Origin: Lasiosphaeria ovina
Taxonomy: Eukaryota > Ascomycota > Sordariomycetes > Sordariales > Lasiosphaeriaceae
Reading direction: 5' to 3'
Length of the DNA stretch: 64,000 nucleotides
NCBI GenBank assembly: GCA_033439765.1
Contig: JAULSN010000006.1
Location: 1,488,001-1,552,000, forward strand
The notes under the pieces were generated by a model. The model saw only the letters and a program-made list of their open reading frames with translations, searched no databases and was not told the DNA's origin. Position numbers and translations under genes: made by a program. Shown here piece by piece: positions 12,068 through 23,525 of this stretch (its first letter is position 1; each line of letters opens with the position of its first letter).

Positions 12068-13705
12068 TGTGTTGTCGGCTCAGGTCGGGCGCTGGGCTAT
12101 GTGGTTTGTAGTTGCAATGGTTGAAGCTGTTCGCTGTGCGTCACGAGAGAGAGAGAGAGAGGGAGGATAGTAGGTTCAAACTCGAGGCTTCCGGTGGGCG
12201 AGGGACTGTCTTCGCGGGAGGAATTTCGTGTGGATGGAAACTTGAAGCCACTCGGCGGAAGAGGAACCTGCCCGAATACCTCTTGCGAGAACGCGTTGGC
12301 TAGTTTAAGCAGGCAGACAGACACAGACCTAGATAGGCAGCGAGTGAGGAGGTCGAGTAGGTAGCGCAGGCGCCCGTAAAAGGGTCCCGGTCTCGTGACG
12401 TAGTGACGAAACCCCGGGGTAGCGAATGCAATTGACCTGGATGCTGGGGTTGTCGGGTGGCGGGTGTCACGGGCACCAGCGCGCGTACCTGAGCTTGGCC
12501 TCTGGAAGCGCTGACGACGGCGGCTTGGCGTAAGGTGGAAATGGAGCAGAAATGGGATTGCTGCAGATGCTGCAGAGACAAAACAGAAACCAGGCTACAA
12601 AAAGAGAAATGGGTATCTCAGAGCACGAGTGAAGGTTCATGAAAAGACCAAATGTCTAGAGTCGGGCAAAGCTAATGATGGAGTGCAGAATTCGGAACAT
12701 GGATGCATCAGCCACCAACCGAGAACCTGATGCGGGAGCGGAAGAGGTCCGGGGTCAGTCCACAGCGTCGGTTGTGGTGTCACTGTTTGGCGCCACTGGG
12801 GACCCTGCAGGCCGTGCTGGAGCGTCACTGATGAGCGCTAAGCCTCACCCCTTCCGTGGCGGCCGCGGCCAAGCGGTCACCGCCCTTCGGCCATTTATGT
12901 TCTCTCTCCACAGTGACAAATGCAAACAATGAGCCGACTTCAGGTATGGAGTACGCACCTCAAATCTCGTTGAACTTCAGGTTCCTACAATTCCAGTTCT
13001 ACTACTAAAGGCCACGCAATAAGCTCCGCAATAATTAGATCTTTGGCCGAATTGGCGGTGGGCACTCGGACATTCCCTCTTTGTACTTCAGGTTTGTAGC
13101 GCCAATTCAGTGGTCAAGTGAAACAAGCGCCGCCTTGTTTTACTCTCGGGCTTGCTTAGGCTCTCTGACTGTTCCCGGACAGCCAGTATTTCAGCCCGGC
13201 TTTGGCGGCAACTAGCTCTCGGTTTCTGGGAGCTTGTTCTGTCTAGTCACGAGGGGGTTGGCTGCTTAGGCACAAAGTCAGAAAGAAAAAATGGCGTAAA
13301 GGGCTTCAGTCTATCAAAGTCTCGTAAGATGCTGGGGGGAGGTAAGGGTGCGTGGGACTATGCTGAAAACGCCAACGAGAGTGTTGATGGCCACCACCGC
13401 AAATAAAACAAAAGTGCAAGGGGTATAGAGGTCGGCCTCATACCAAGATGAGCACCTTCAAAAGCCACATTACCAAAACGCGCCCCCTCTTTCCCCTTTG
13501 TCATATTTTTCATGTCCCTGAATCCCTGGTCCCTGATCCCTCCCGGGCACGCGTGATATGTGTAATGTGCCGTGATGTGCTGCGACGCAAAGATTACCTG
13601 AACAGCTTTCAGCCTCCCGCCAAGACCACCAAAATCATTATAATTCATCGTCGTTCCTTGTTGGGGCTCCGCGCCCCACGCAAAGGAACAGAAAGTTACC
13701 ACTCT
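12068..13705. other. Intergenic region upstream of the Vam7-like gene
   Basis: No gene supported. It contains the (GA)n tract at 12145-12162 and the 3' flank of the EB1 gene. Open frames are short and featureless. Confidence 0.55.
12145..12162 (-). promoter_or_regulatory. CT-rich tract upstream of the Vam7-like gene
   Basis: A GA dinucleotide run on the plus strand reads as a CT run on the sense strand about 80 nt before the start codon. Pyrimidine-rich tracts are common near transcription starts of filamentous fungi. The role is inferred. Confidence 0.4.
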
Positions 13706-14790
13706 CTAAAACGTCTCCTGGTCGTCAACCTGCTCCCCGTCGGGGATCTCGAAGCCCTCTTCGGTCGAGTAGAGAATGGTCTGAATCTGCTTGACCAGCC
13801 CGTCTTCCTGCTTCTCGAGCTCGGGGTCCTCGTCGACGGCCTGCTGGACCAGCAGCTCAATGTCACGCAACTTGCTGAAGTAGAAGTCGCGCTCGCGCTC
13901 CAAGCCGACGACTGTCTCCTTCAGCGTGTTGTTCTCCTGCTGGAGCGCGGCCGAGACGGCGCTGCTGACTCCGGCCTTGACGCCCACGCGCGGGCCCGTC
14001 GTCGGCGTTGTGCCGCCGGGCCGTCTCGCGCCAGCGCCGGCCGACACGGGCGCGCGGGCGGTCGCGTTCGAGGGCAGCGCGCCGCCTTTCCGTCTGCTGA
14101 CGGCGTCGTACTCCTCGCCCGAGAAGTTCTGATCCCAAAACCGCTTCGTCCATTGCAGGAACTCGAGGTTGTCCTGCATTTTGCACTTGACCAGCTGCTC
14201 GACGGGAATCGACTTCTCGATCCGGTGCTTCGTAAAAGTATCTGTGGCCAGGCCGCACTTTTCAGTATGTGTTTACCGCATCTAGACCTAGGCAGCGATG
14301 GGGAAAATGGGGAAGGGGAGGCGCGGGGAAGCTACGGGGTTCCCCCAGGGCTTGGGGGAAAAAGGGGGGAGGGGACTGACTTTGCAGGACTTTGAAGTTT
14401 TGGATGTATGCATATTCCGTATTGACGTTGAACTTGACACGCGACATGGGCACGTCGAGGTAGATGCTGTCATAGACCTGGCAGAGGGCAGCGCTGTTGT
14501 GGCAGACGGGAGTGTCAGCTAGGCGTCGCGCTGCAAGACTCTGAAACCCGCCAGCGGGCGCGGGGGAGGGGCAAAATCAGACTTACCCAGTTCCGCACTG
14601 CTCGACCTTGGTCATGTTCAGCTGGAGCAGGCTGTTGAGCCATTGCACAAGTTCCTGTCTGTCGGTAGAAATGTCCGTCAGCGGTGCCTTCCAACCTCGG
14701 GCCCGGGGCGGACGGTCGGTCGCTCTCGACGCGGCGTGCGTCGTGTTTGGAGACGAGACGGGGGAGGGAGACGAACCGTGATTCACCCAT
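13706..14790 (-). CDS. EB1/Bim1/Mal3-family microtubule plus-end tracking protein
   Basis: EB1 proteins bind growing microtubule ends and recruit other tip proteins. Four exons on the minus strand: 14790..14777, 14658..14587, 14493..14381 and 14241..13706, total 735 nt, giving 244 residues, close to other filamentous fungal EB1 proteins. Introns are 118, 93 and 139 nt with donors gttcgt, gtaagt and gtcagt; all joins keep frame. The first exon encodes only MGES plus part of an Arg. The calponin-homology domain is nearly invariant: QELVQWLNSLLQLN, CQVYDSIYLDVPMSRVKFN, then KCKMQDNLEFLQWTKRFWDQ. A Ser/Ala/Pro linker follows, then the EB1 dimerisation coiled coil (ERDFYFSKLRDIELLVQ) and an acidic tail ending ETF. 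The usual C-terminal EEY/F motif is replaced by QETF. The call is very secure; the micro-exon is inferred from homology. Confidence 0.94.
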
Positions 14791-15719
14791 TTTGGCGGCT
14801 GCGTTGCGTGCGGTACCGACACGGAAATGTCAAGACGCGGTGATCAAGTCGAAGACGGACAAGAGTGCGGGAATCGTGGTGGAAACGCGGGGTGGGAAAC
14901 GCGAACACAGAGGCAGTCAGCGACGAGGGCACGGGCTGAAAGGAGAGGGAGAGTTTTCTAGTTCGGGAAGCGACCGTTGATGTTCTCCTTTGCCCGCGCA
15001 AATCGAAATCAAACCTAAAATTCAGGCGTCGGCCAATCAACCGTGGTGGGGGGTTCTTGGGGTGATGCAATAGCGTATTAGTCCGTGCGCATTTTTCGCC
15101 CCAGTGTTGTGGTCGGCACGTGACTGGGAGCATGCATGTCTTTGTCGCGGACTTTGGGCAGACACTTTCTCGATTCTCAATTTCAAGTTTCAAGCTTGGC
15201 GAGAAACGGTCATTCGCCAAACACGGCTGATTTCTCATACCCAACGTAAAGATGCGGATCTAATTTGACATGTTCGATCGCAAAAGACGGGGGCTTGGAC
15301 TTTAGGAGACTAGGTCTATTCGCTCCGTCCTAATTACCTTACCTTTAGCCACACCAGAGAGGAGAGGGAGACAGCTCCCGCTCCTTCACGTTTGGTAGGC
15401 GTGCAAGTTGTAGAAGGCTCGGCTGCAGCAGTTCAGTTTCCTCGCTGCAATGTCTTGTCCTACCCCTCATTCGGAATTGGGCTGTCGCAGGCGGCCGCTG
15501 GGGGCCGCTGGGGGCCTGGGCTGGTTCCAAGGCAGACTTTGAGCGACAGCCAGTCAGCAATTGTGGCTTAGACACGTCTGCTACGTATGTATGCCTTACA
15601 CTGGTGGCCATCCCAAGAGCTGCCGACCGATATTGTAAGAATTCCCCCACTTGGTCAACCCTCATTTTCTCATGTAATTACTTGAGCGAGAGCGTGCGGT
15701 TGAAATTGAATCGCTCACC
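14791..15719. other. Divergent intergenic region between EB1 and the ubiquitin-like-domain gene
   Basis: No gene seen. The two flanking genes point away from each other, so this 0.93-kb spacer should hold both promoters. A long minus-strand open frame (14783-15244) has no recognisable content. Confidence 0.55.
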
Positions 15720-17612
15720 ATGTCGTTCGGATATGGAATCGGCGATTTCATCGCCGGTGCCAACCTCGCTCACCAGCTCATTCGCGTCATGACCGAGACA
15801 AGGGGAGCCTGCACCGAGTACCAAGAAGCCATGACAGAGCTGTGCGCAATTCAACAGGCTTTCATCCATGTGAGCCAGATCAGCCGGAGCAGTGTTCTTC
15901 CCCAGGCCACCCTCAACTCGGCTTCCTTTATTGTCATGTCGTCGATGGACATCATCGAGAAATTCCTCAATCGAACCAAGTTCTACCAGAAGAAGCTTGC
16001 CGGTTCCGAGCCTTCTGCTGCGGCCGGGAGTTGGTGCAAGGTCGGCTGGGCTCTGTTCAAAAAGGAAGAGTTGAAAACACTGCGCGACTCTCTGCACTGC
16101 CGTCTCGTGGCCATCAATACTCTCTTCGCTGCTGCTCATCAGTAATTACGATAAGCCTGCTTCGGTAATTGTCCCAAAGTGTGCTTTGCTAACATGACCC
16201 AGCACGCATACAATTCCCGACTCGATTGCCCGGTTCCAGGTTTCTGACGACGAGTACTACGAAGAGGCGTCTTACCCAGACTCAGCTGTCGGCCTATCCG
16301 AGCTGGGTACGCCGACTCAGGACTCGTCGTTTGTTCCCAAAGAACGCGAATTTATCAATCCAGAGATATCGGAAGTTGCAGACTCCAGCTCCTCCCAAGT
16401 TTCTGAGCTTGGTCAGGGGTTGACTGCTATTACAACAAAGAATAATGAAGGAGAAAAGCAGATCCCAGATCCGAAAGAATACCAGACAGAATCCGCCACA
16501 ATCCAAGCCCCAGTCGTGAGGGCACACTCTTCCCTGACTGCCAATGAGAAGAAACCTGAAGAGAGCCCAAGAAAACGCGGTTGGAAGACAAATCCAAGTC
16601 ATCAGCCAAATCATAGCCAGCCCGACGTCGAAACTGTTGTGCAGAAACGCCTTGCCGCTGCCAAAAAAGATTGGGAAGCCGAAGCCGAAGCCGCCGCTCA
16701 GGAGTGGAGAAAGAAGGTTGAAGAGCTGGCCCAGCTGAACGCAGAAATCGGCGCACGATCGAAACTAGAATCGGAGAGGAAGGCTCTGGATGAAGCTAGG
16801 TTGGCCGAGGAGATCAAAATTAAGGAAGAGGAGGCCATGAAAAAGAGATATCTGGAAGAAGCCATGGTAATAGCCGAGAAAAAGCTGAAGAAAACGGAGA
16901 AGCCGCCCCTCAAGTTCAAAGACGCTGTGGGAAGGAAGTTCAGTTTTCCTTTCCACATATGCCAGACTTGGCAGGCAAGTTCCACCTCGCCCAGTCCTCA
17001 AGCGCACGGGCGTGAGCTAACGATGCTGCACAGGGCATGGAAGAGCTCATCAAGCAGGCCTTCCTACACGTTGATGTCATCGGCCCCCATGTTCAGGAAG
17101 GCCACTACGATTTGATTGGCCCCAACGGCGAGATTATACTGCCCAGCATATGGGAGAAAGTTATCGAGCCGGACTGGGCCGTCACCATGCACATGTGGCC
17201 ACTCGACAAGGCGCCACCTATACGACCGCCATTTGGTCGGCCCGTGGGTATGCCGCCACCGCCCGGCATGCATTCACATCCTGGACAGCGCCCAAATATG
17301 CATGGGCCTCCCAGACCTTCCCATCTCCCTCTCGGAGTCCAAAACCAGCCTCGTCCCGGGGGGGCTCAACACGGCGGAATGCCCCAGTTTCCCGCCCAAC
17401 GACCACATGGTGGCATACCTAAGTTTACCGGCCATCAATCACACGGCGTTAGATTCCCCATGGTAATTGAGGCAAGGCCCGAGTCTATTTACAGTACCAC
17501 GAAACCTCGCTTCGCTTCGCTGAGACGGTGGATCCCTAGCCGGCTTAAGAGGTTCGGGAGGTCGGAATCAGACGCCTCGAGTATTATTACAGTCTCGTCG
17601 TCGGGTTCGTGA
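15720..17612 (+). CDS. Fungal ubiquitin-like-domain protein with coiled coil
   Basis: Three exons: 15720..16141, 16203..16974 and 17034..17612, 1773 nt, 590 residues. Intron 1 (61 nt) is gt..ag with branch gctaac. Intron 2 (59 nt) starts with GC (gcaagt) and has branch gctaac; only this splice joins the two halves of the ubiquitin-like fold in frame. The N-terminus (MSFGYGIGDFIAGANLA) is the helical leader common to a large Pezizomycotina family that also precedes STAND and ankyrin proteins. The middle (about residues 260-375) is a charged coiled coil. The ubiquitin-like domain (about 380-470) reads LKFKDAVGRKFSFPFHICQTW, then EELIKQAFLHVDVIGPHVQ and TMHMWPLDK. A Pro/Gly/His-rich tail and a basic/Ser-rich C-terminus follow. 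The cellular role of this family is unknown to me. Confidence 0.85.
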
Positions 17613-19023
17613 ACTTTGTCAGATCGTTGAATTTACTGTTCAGACCGAGCTGGAAGAAGGAGCACGATTCATGATTGATGTTTACATAAAAGGAAGCTTT
17701 TAGTGCAGCTGACGGCGGAACACCCCGCCAAGGACTTGCCGGATTGCGGATAGGAGGATTAGTGCTCCTTTGTCCCAATATTCTATCGTGCTGCTCTATC
17801 CACAAAAACTCTTCCTTGTTCTAATATGCAGATACATACTTGTAGTTAGCTACTTGCAGATTCAAAAGGTGGTTATTTATTCTAAACTAAACCTTTCTTG
17901 GTAACCGAGTATCAGTATTATTACGACAAAGAGCCCAGCTACGTCGAGAGAAAGGAAATCTCACGCCAGCAATTTCGAATACTAATAATCTTCTCTACTT
18001 GGCTCTCAAGTAAAGGAAAGAGAGCGTCTACTTAGACTGTGAAATACACGGAATGGCGTAGTATTAGACGGTCGAACGGAGTTGGCGAGGCTTAACTCGA
18101 GTGACAAGCTAACATGTTATGGTAATAACACAAAGTAGTTCTGGAGAGTGTGCAGGCAACGCTTGTAAACGGATTTCCTGGACAGTAACAGAGTTAGCAG
18201 CGCAGTACCCAAATCAACAATAAGCACCTAGGTTTTGCTGGGACATGATTGGCTAACAGAGCTCGTAGTTTTGAGACCGCGTTTCAACTTGACGCTCAAA
18301 AGACGGGCTAGCTGGTTCCACGCTCCGCGGTACCACCTGAACGAGCCCGCATTTTCTTATTCTAGAGCTAGTATATGAGTTAGGGAAGGGCAAGGAGATC
18401 AAGGGTGGAGAGATGTGATCATAACGTGAACGTCTTCATCGGACTCTAAGGAGATTAAAGAATAGAGGCTGGTCTCGTGATTGCGGACTGAGCCAGTCTG
18501 GGATTTTTGATGCCTTGCCGGCGGTCCGACTCTCAACGCCACACGTATCAATCCCAACTTATGTCCCGCAATCTCACCCTCTATCTATCGGTTCATTTGA
18601 CGGTTTCCTGGCCGGCGATATTGTACCCATATTTAAGTTGGTAGATCTATTGTCGGCCCAGTGTATTGCCGTCCCAGCCAGCTAGTCTAGGTGGCCACCG
18701 AACTCGAACGAGGATAATTAATTATGAGAATACTCGAGGTTTCCGAAAACACCAAACCTCTCCTCGCTTAGTACTCCGTAGTCTACAACCATCCTAATCT
18801 ATCACACAAACACCGTCACCAAGCTTTGCAACACAATGGCTGACATGTCCGATTGACACCGTAACTCATTGACAGAAAACAAAATTCTTTGTCTCCACTG
18901 CTTTGATTATTGTGAAATTTGCCGCGCCCGCCAACAATGTGGAAGTGACGAAGTGCAGAGCTGCCGAAACACCAAACAGCGAAAAAGTCAAGCAAAAAAA
19001 GGAAAGAAAGAAAAAAATAGAAC
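17613..19023. other. AT-richer gene-free region
   Basis: No gene supported. The base composition is visibly richer in A/T than the flanking genes, with many TA steps, as in decayed repeats of RIP-active fungi. I could not define element ends. tgttatggtaataaca near 18114 is a short palindrome. Confidence 0.45.
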
Positions 19024-19117
19024 GACACTTGCAGGATTCGAACCTGCGCCTCCGAGGAGACTCCCTAAGCTTAACTTAATAGCAGGGGAGCGCGTTAGGC
19101 CACTTCGCTAAAGTGTC
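19024..19117 (-). tRNA. tRNA-Ser(GCU) with 13-nt intron
   Basis: Read on the minus strand, the 7-bp acceptor stem GACACTT pairs perfectly with AAGTGTC. The anticodon stem CTCCC/GGGAG encloses 20 nt: a 7-nt loop with anticodon GCT plus a 13-nt intron after position 37. The T arm is GCAGG-TTCGAAT-CCTGC. The long variable arm (around CTCCTCGGAGG) is typical of Ser. The intron contains AAGC, which can pair with the anticodon, as in other nuclear tRNA introns. Confidence 0.93.
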
Positions 19118-19711
19118 TTGTTGAGGGTTGCTTTGTTGAGTGAAGTGCCTGCGTTTGGCAGTTACGAAGCCACCTCGGAGGAGTCAGAATCCACGAGGCC
19201 CCATTCACTGCTTGTGCGATGATGTCATGGCCTTCCGCTCCTATTTTCTCGGTAGTATTCTTCTGCGCGTCCTTCCTCAATGCAAAGTGCTTTTTACTTT
19301 GCCCGCTGCGACTGTTGATGGTCGATTTCACCGACCTTTCTGCTGCCCATTTGGAACTAACGGATAAGAGTGTCCATTGCTGGGTTCGTTAGCCAACTTG
19401 GCGCGTTTTCTCATGTTTATACCAGGTCTTGCGATTATTATCGTCGATTCGAGTCCATCGATAAGCGGCTATCGTTTTCCTAAACGACCAAGATTCCAAC
19501 TCCGACGCCAAATTAGTTGTGAAGGACCCTCGGAATTTCAAATTTTGAACTGGAATTTTGCTAAATTTGCAGTACCGATCAGCCGTTTCCCCTCATGTAT
19601 TCCCGCCGCCGCATCCTGCGCCCGCTGATTATCCCAACAAAATAAGAGTTTATATACCTAATTACAGAATCAAAAAGACAACAAACCCCGCTAAATCACA
19701 GTATCCAGACG
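19118..19711. other. Gene-free stretch downstream of the surface-protein gene
   Basis: Nothing coding seen; short AT-rich frames only. Confidence 0.5.
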
Positions 19712-20968
19712 TCACGCGGGCAGCTCCGCCTTGTTATCCTGCGTGGGCAGCTCGCTGTAGGTCGGGGTGGTGACGAGCTCAACCGGGGACATCTTCTCTC
19801 GCGGGCGGCCCGGCGGGATCAGCACCCCCAGTCTCTGGAGGTCCTCTGGGCTGCGCAGGCCGTTGCTCCCGACGAGCGTCGCCGATGACGGCGAAGGGCC
19901 GCCGCTGGAGCTGCTCAGGCCCGAGCCGAGCAGCTGCGCGTTGGAGCTCGACATGGCGCTCCCTGTCTGGCCTGGGCCTCCCGCACCGCCCGGTCCTCCC
20001 TCGGGCTCGCCGGCTCCCCCCGCCGGGCCGGAACTGTTTGCTCTCCGGTTGCGGATCACCATGTAAAATATCCCCAGGACCACGAGCCCGATCACGGCGA
20101 GCCCGCCCACAACGCCGCCGACAATGGCGCCGACGGGGGCGCCGCTGCTCCCACCTTCCGAATACGCGTTTGCGGCGGCGTCTGTTGGAGGAGCCGAGCT
20201 GGAGGAGCCGACAACCGTCTTCGTTGTCGTCGAGGGCGAGACCGAGTTTGCTGGTCGCACGGTTGTGGGGTCTGATGATGACGTTGAATTGAGCGGCTCG
20301 GCAAGGAGGACCTGGGGGTCGTTGGAGAACTTCCTGGCCTCGCAGTTGAACAGGGTGAAGGTTTTGCTGGTCGTTGCCGTCGTCGACCAGAGGTACGTGA
20401 TGCAATAGTAGGGGCGTCCGTCTGTGGATGCGCTGTTGGGGAAGGGATCAGCTTGAAGTACTTGCTGCCGGCAAACACGAAGCTCGTTTATTACCAGCAT
20501 TCCGTGCCATCGGCCGGATTCGAGCACGTCGGGTCGTCGTAGTCGACACAGGCAGTGGCAAAGGTCGAAGTCGTGCAGTCGTCGCCGACGCAGCAGTCGC
20601 GGTAGCTGTCGATGTTGGTGCACGTGTACCCGCGCTTGCATATCATGGGGGAACCTGATCGAGGCTCGTTAGATGACGTTCTGGGGGAACAACATAAGAG
20701 TGTGTGACGTGCCCTCGTCAGTGAAGAAGCCACAGGTGTTTGTGCCGACCTCGACGCCGCGTCTCAAGTCCTGCCATGACGCGAGGCGAGGCGCGTCTGT
20801 TGGCCGGTGCGAGACGCGAAGGTGAGTCAGGCCATCGGGGGTGTTGGTGCCGGTGGCCTCGGCAGGCTTCCAGTCGACGGCGAGGGGAGCACCGCGTCTC
20901 GCGGCCGCCGCGGTGGTGATGACTGAGGCCAATATCAGAAGCCAGCAGCGAATGTGCTCGGCAGCCAT
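19712..20968 (-). CDS. Single-pass type I surface protein with Cys-rich ectodomain
   Basis: Three exons: 20968..20713, 20654..20495 and 20432..19712, 1137 nt, 378 residues. I start at the ATG at 20968; the extended frame begins with TTG. A signal peptide is clear (CWLLILASVITTAAA). A Cys-rich ectodomain follows, with GTNTCGFFTDEG, ICKRGYTCTNIDSYRDCC and YYCITYLW, then a Ser/Thr/Pro stalk. One membrane helix (VGAIVGGVVGGLAVIGLVVL) is followed by a basic stop-transfer RNRR and a Gly/Pro/Ser cytosolic tail of about 115 residues. This layout matches the many fungal Skg6/Mid2-like surface proteins; a wall-sensor role is inference. Intron 2 (62 nt, gtaata..acag) is secure. Intron 1 (58 nt) only restores frame if its donor is GC (gcacgt), so that junction is less sure. 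Confidence 0.78.
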
Positions 20969-22882
20969 CGTGGAGGGACGGCGGCCGGTCAAGCCAAGCC
21001 CTTAATAGGAGTCGGTCGTAAAACGGGGCAGCGTCTAGAACTCGTCGTTCCTGGCAGAACTTCCAGTTGTGACCCGAGAAGGAGTTAAAGTTCAGATTCG
21101 GGCGAAAAGAAGAAGAGGAGAACCCGGTTTGGCCCCGGCCTCTCCCTCGCCCCTCCTGTCAGCCGGGGTGGGAAATTCCTGGATTCAGTAACATGATGGA
21201 TACCGGTTGCCGTTGCTGAGCATTTGAGGCTTGCCAGGGGGGTCAAAGTGCCTCCAGACATGCCAGACAGGGTTACATCTTGAATCCGTTCCGGGAAAGG
21301 CGGCGCTGACAGTTCTGCTGACAACATCGTTGCGTCTGTCTCGCAGCCTCCTGATTGGTGCTGCAACGCGTGACGGGGAGAGGCGTGAGATGGAGCCGGG
21401 CCGGTGGGAAGGCGGGATGGGCTTGCGGCTGCAATTGATGGCACGCCTGTCAGCACTAAGATAACATTTCGCTTGATGAAAAAAGGGATTGTGCGTCTGA
21501 CTACTTACCAAGGCGGGGCAGCACTCCAAAGCCAGCATGTGCTCCGTCAGTTCCTTGGACAGTCTTGAGCGGCTGAAACATGACCCTGTTTTGCAACTTC
21601 ACGCGAGCTTAAAAGGCTGCGCCCAAGAGGGAAATAATGCAGATTTGAGCAAGCGCGGGAATTGGCAGGAGCATCCTGATGCACACCCACCTTTTTGAGT
21701 GTGGCTTGAACTTAAAACGCCTCAATCCCCGCAAGACGGGCACCTTCCAGCTCGCCGTCTCATCGGCCAGGCCTTCATCACAGCTTCTGACGTAATGCAT
21801 GTCCTGTACTGTAAATAATGCATACAAGGGCGGGCGGGTTAAGGATTACAGATCACCGCTAGGTACGGATTACACTAGGCCCCGAATTTGCTGCTAAGCC
21901 GAAGTTTCTCAGCCATTTTTATCCTGAGCCTCGAGCTGACATTTAAGGCCCCCAATATGGCTCAGGCGCTTGCGCCAGGAAGCAAAGCTGCGTCTTCGCC
22001 GCATGGACACTCCGGCACCTTAGCATGGGACTCCAGACAGCGACAGGCCGACATGCCTTTTCTAGCCTAGTGAACCCTTTTTCTGGCCGCCTTGGCGAAT
22101 GCTGTAAATGGGTTTGCCAGGGTAGTTAATTTCGTAATCATCTGGGGTGCATCCAGTATTCCCTGCATACACGAGAGAATCGGCGAACGTGCTGATAGTC
22201 CTACTTTCTTATTACCTACCTCACCTAATACGCTTTGCTATACGGAACAGTCACTGCTATTCCACTGGAATTAAAATTTCAGCCTGTAACGGCCATCTCA
22301 CGCTAAAATTTCAGTTCGCCGTTGTGCCAAGTGTCACCCGCGAGCTTATTTTGACCGAACACCATCTTATCGGAAGAGAAGCGATTTGAAAATATTCAAA
22401 TTGGACTCGCTCCTTCCCACGTCCTGCAGAAATAGGATTTAGACAGTTCAAGCAAGGCAATTAACGGAGAGTTTGATGGGCCAGATGTCTCCTGGCGCTC
22501 GGTAACAATATCACGGACACTTCATCACCTCGGCGCCCACAACCCTCACACCGTGGATAATCCCGTGAATGAAGCTCAGGTCCTTATAACCCTTGGTGGC
22601 CTCGATTACCGGATTTGTGGTGTGGCGCATTGGTGTCCGTGTAGGCGCAGTGCTTGAATGGTCCGGCGGGTCCCAGGCGGGCCCCAGGTAGATGACGAGA
22701 GGGAGTGGAGCAGTTGGGTGAGCTGTGGCTGATTTGTCCTGAGCTTTCCCTGATTCTTCCCTGAGCTAGAGTGATCCCATACGTGGCCGCTACATAGCCT
22801 TAGAGGCCCATTTTCAGCCCCCCCCGGCTAAAGTTTCCTATCGATGGAAAGTAGATGACGCGTAATCTGTAAGGATGGTTCC
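20969..22882. other. Gene-free region, promoter side of the surface protein
   Basis: No gene supported. A 38-codon minus-strand frame (about 22630-22517, beginning MRHTTNPVIEATKGYKDLSF) reads like a protein fragment, but I cannot place it in a family. The right half is AT-richer and leads into the aminotransferase relic. Confidence 0.45.
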
Positions 22883-23525
22883 CAAGAAGATATTATACCA
22901 GATATCCAGACCATTAGAAAAGCCCTTGGTGGTGGGTACCAGCCCGTTACTAGTCTCCTTGCAAACCACCGAGTTGTCAACACGTTGGAAAACGGCTCCT
23001 CGTATGCTGCTCTTAATAGTAAACCAGTTTCATGCTTAGTGCTAGTGCGTATAACAGGGCTTTGTTCATGGCCACACCTACCAGGGTCACCCTGCGGGTT
23101 GTGTGGCCGCCCTCGAGGTACAGCAGATTATACAAGAGGAAAAGCTCCTTAATAACGTTCGTAATTTAGGATTATTACTTAAGAAGCGGTTGAAGGAGGA
23201 ACTTAGGCATCACCCCAATGGAGGTGATATAAGGGGCCGTGGTTTCTTCTGGGGCATCGAGTTCGTCGCCGACAAACAGACCTCAGCACCATTTCCAGCT
23301 GAGACTCATGTGGCCATGGAGATCAGCGAACTGGGGCTAACTAGGAAATACTCAATCAACGTATATCCTGGTAGCGGGACTGTGGATGGGGTACAAGGCG
23401 ACCACATTATTATCTCACCTCCCTATAATTTTAATAGGGATGACATGGAGAGGGTTGTAAAGACTGTAGCTGGGCTTGTTGGCGACTACTTTGAGGATCA
23501 GAGCCACAGCTCTCACAATCATTAA
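22883..23525 (+). pseudogene. Class-III (PLP) aminotransferase C-terminal relic
   Basis: Two blocks resemble the C-terminal half of class-III aminotransferases. Block 1 (22883 to about 23000) reads PDIQTIRKALGGGYQPVTSL, with the lysine that normally carries pyridoxal phosphate, and LLANHRVVNTLENGS. Block 2 (23058-23525) reads FVHGHTYQGHPAGC, then GDIRGRGFFWGIEFVADK, SINVYPGSGTVDGVQGDH and VKTVAGLVGDYF, ending in a normal stop. Between them is a gt..ag intron-like stretch of about 55 nt, but the two sides are out of register by one base. The N-terminal half, about 200 residues with most of the cofactor site, is missing. It is therefore a truncated, frameshifted copy that cannot make the enzyme. 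The donor gene may lie elsewhere in the genome. Confidence 0.75.

Noticed and set aside
13448..14395. 315-residue plus-strand open frame
   Set aside because: Overlaps EB1 exons in antisense; no domain.
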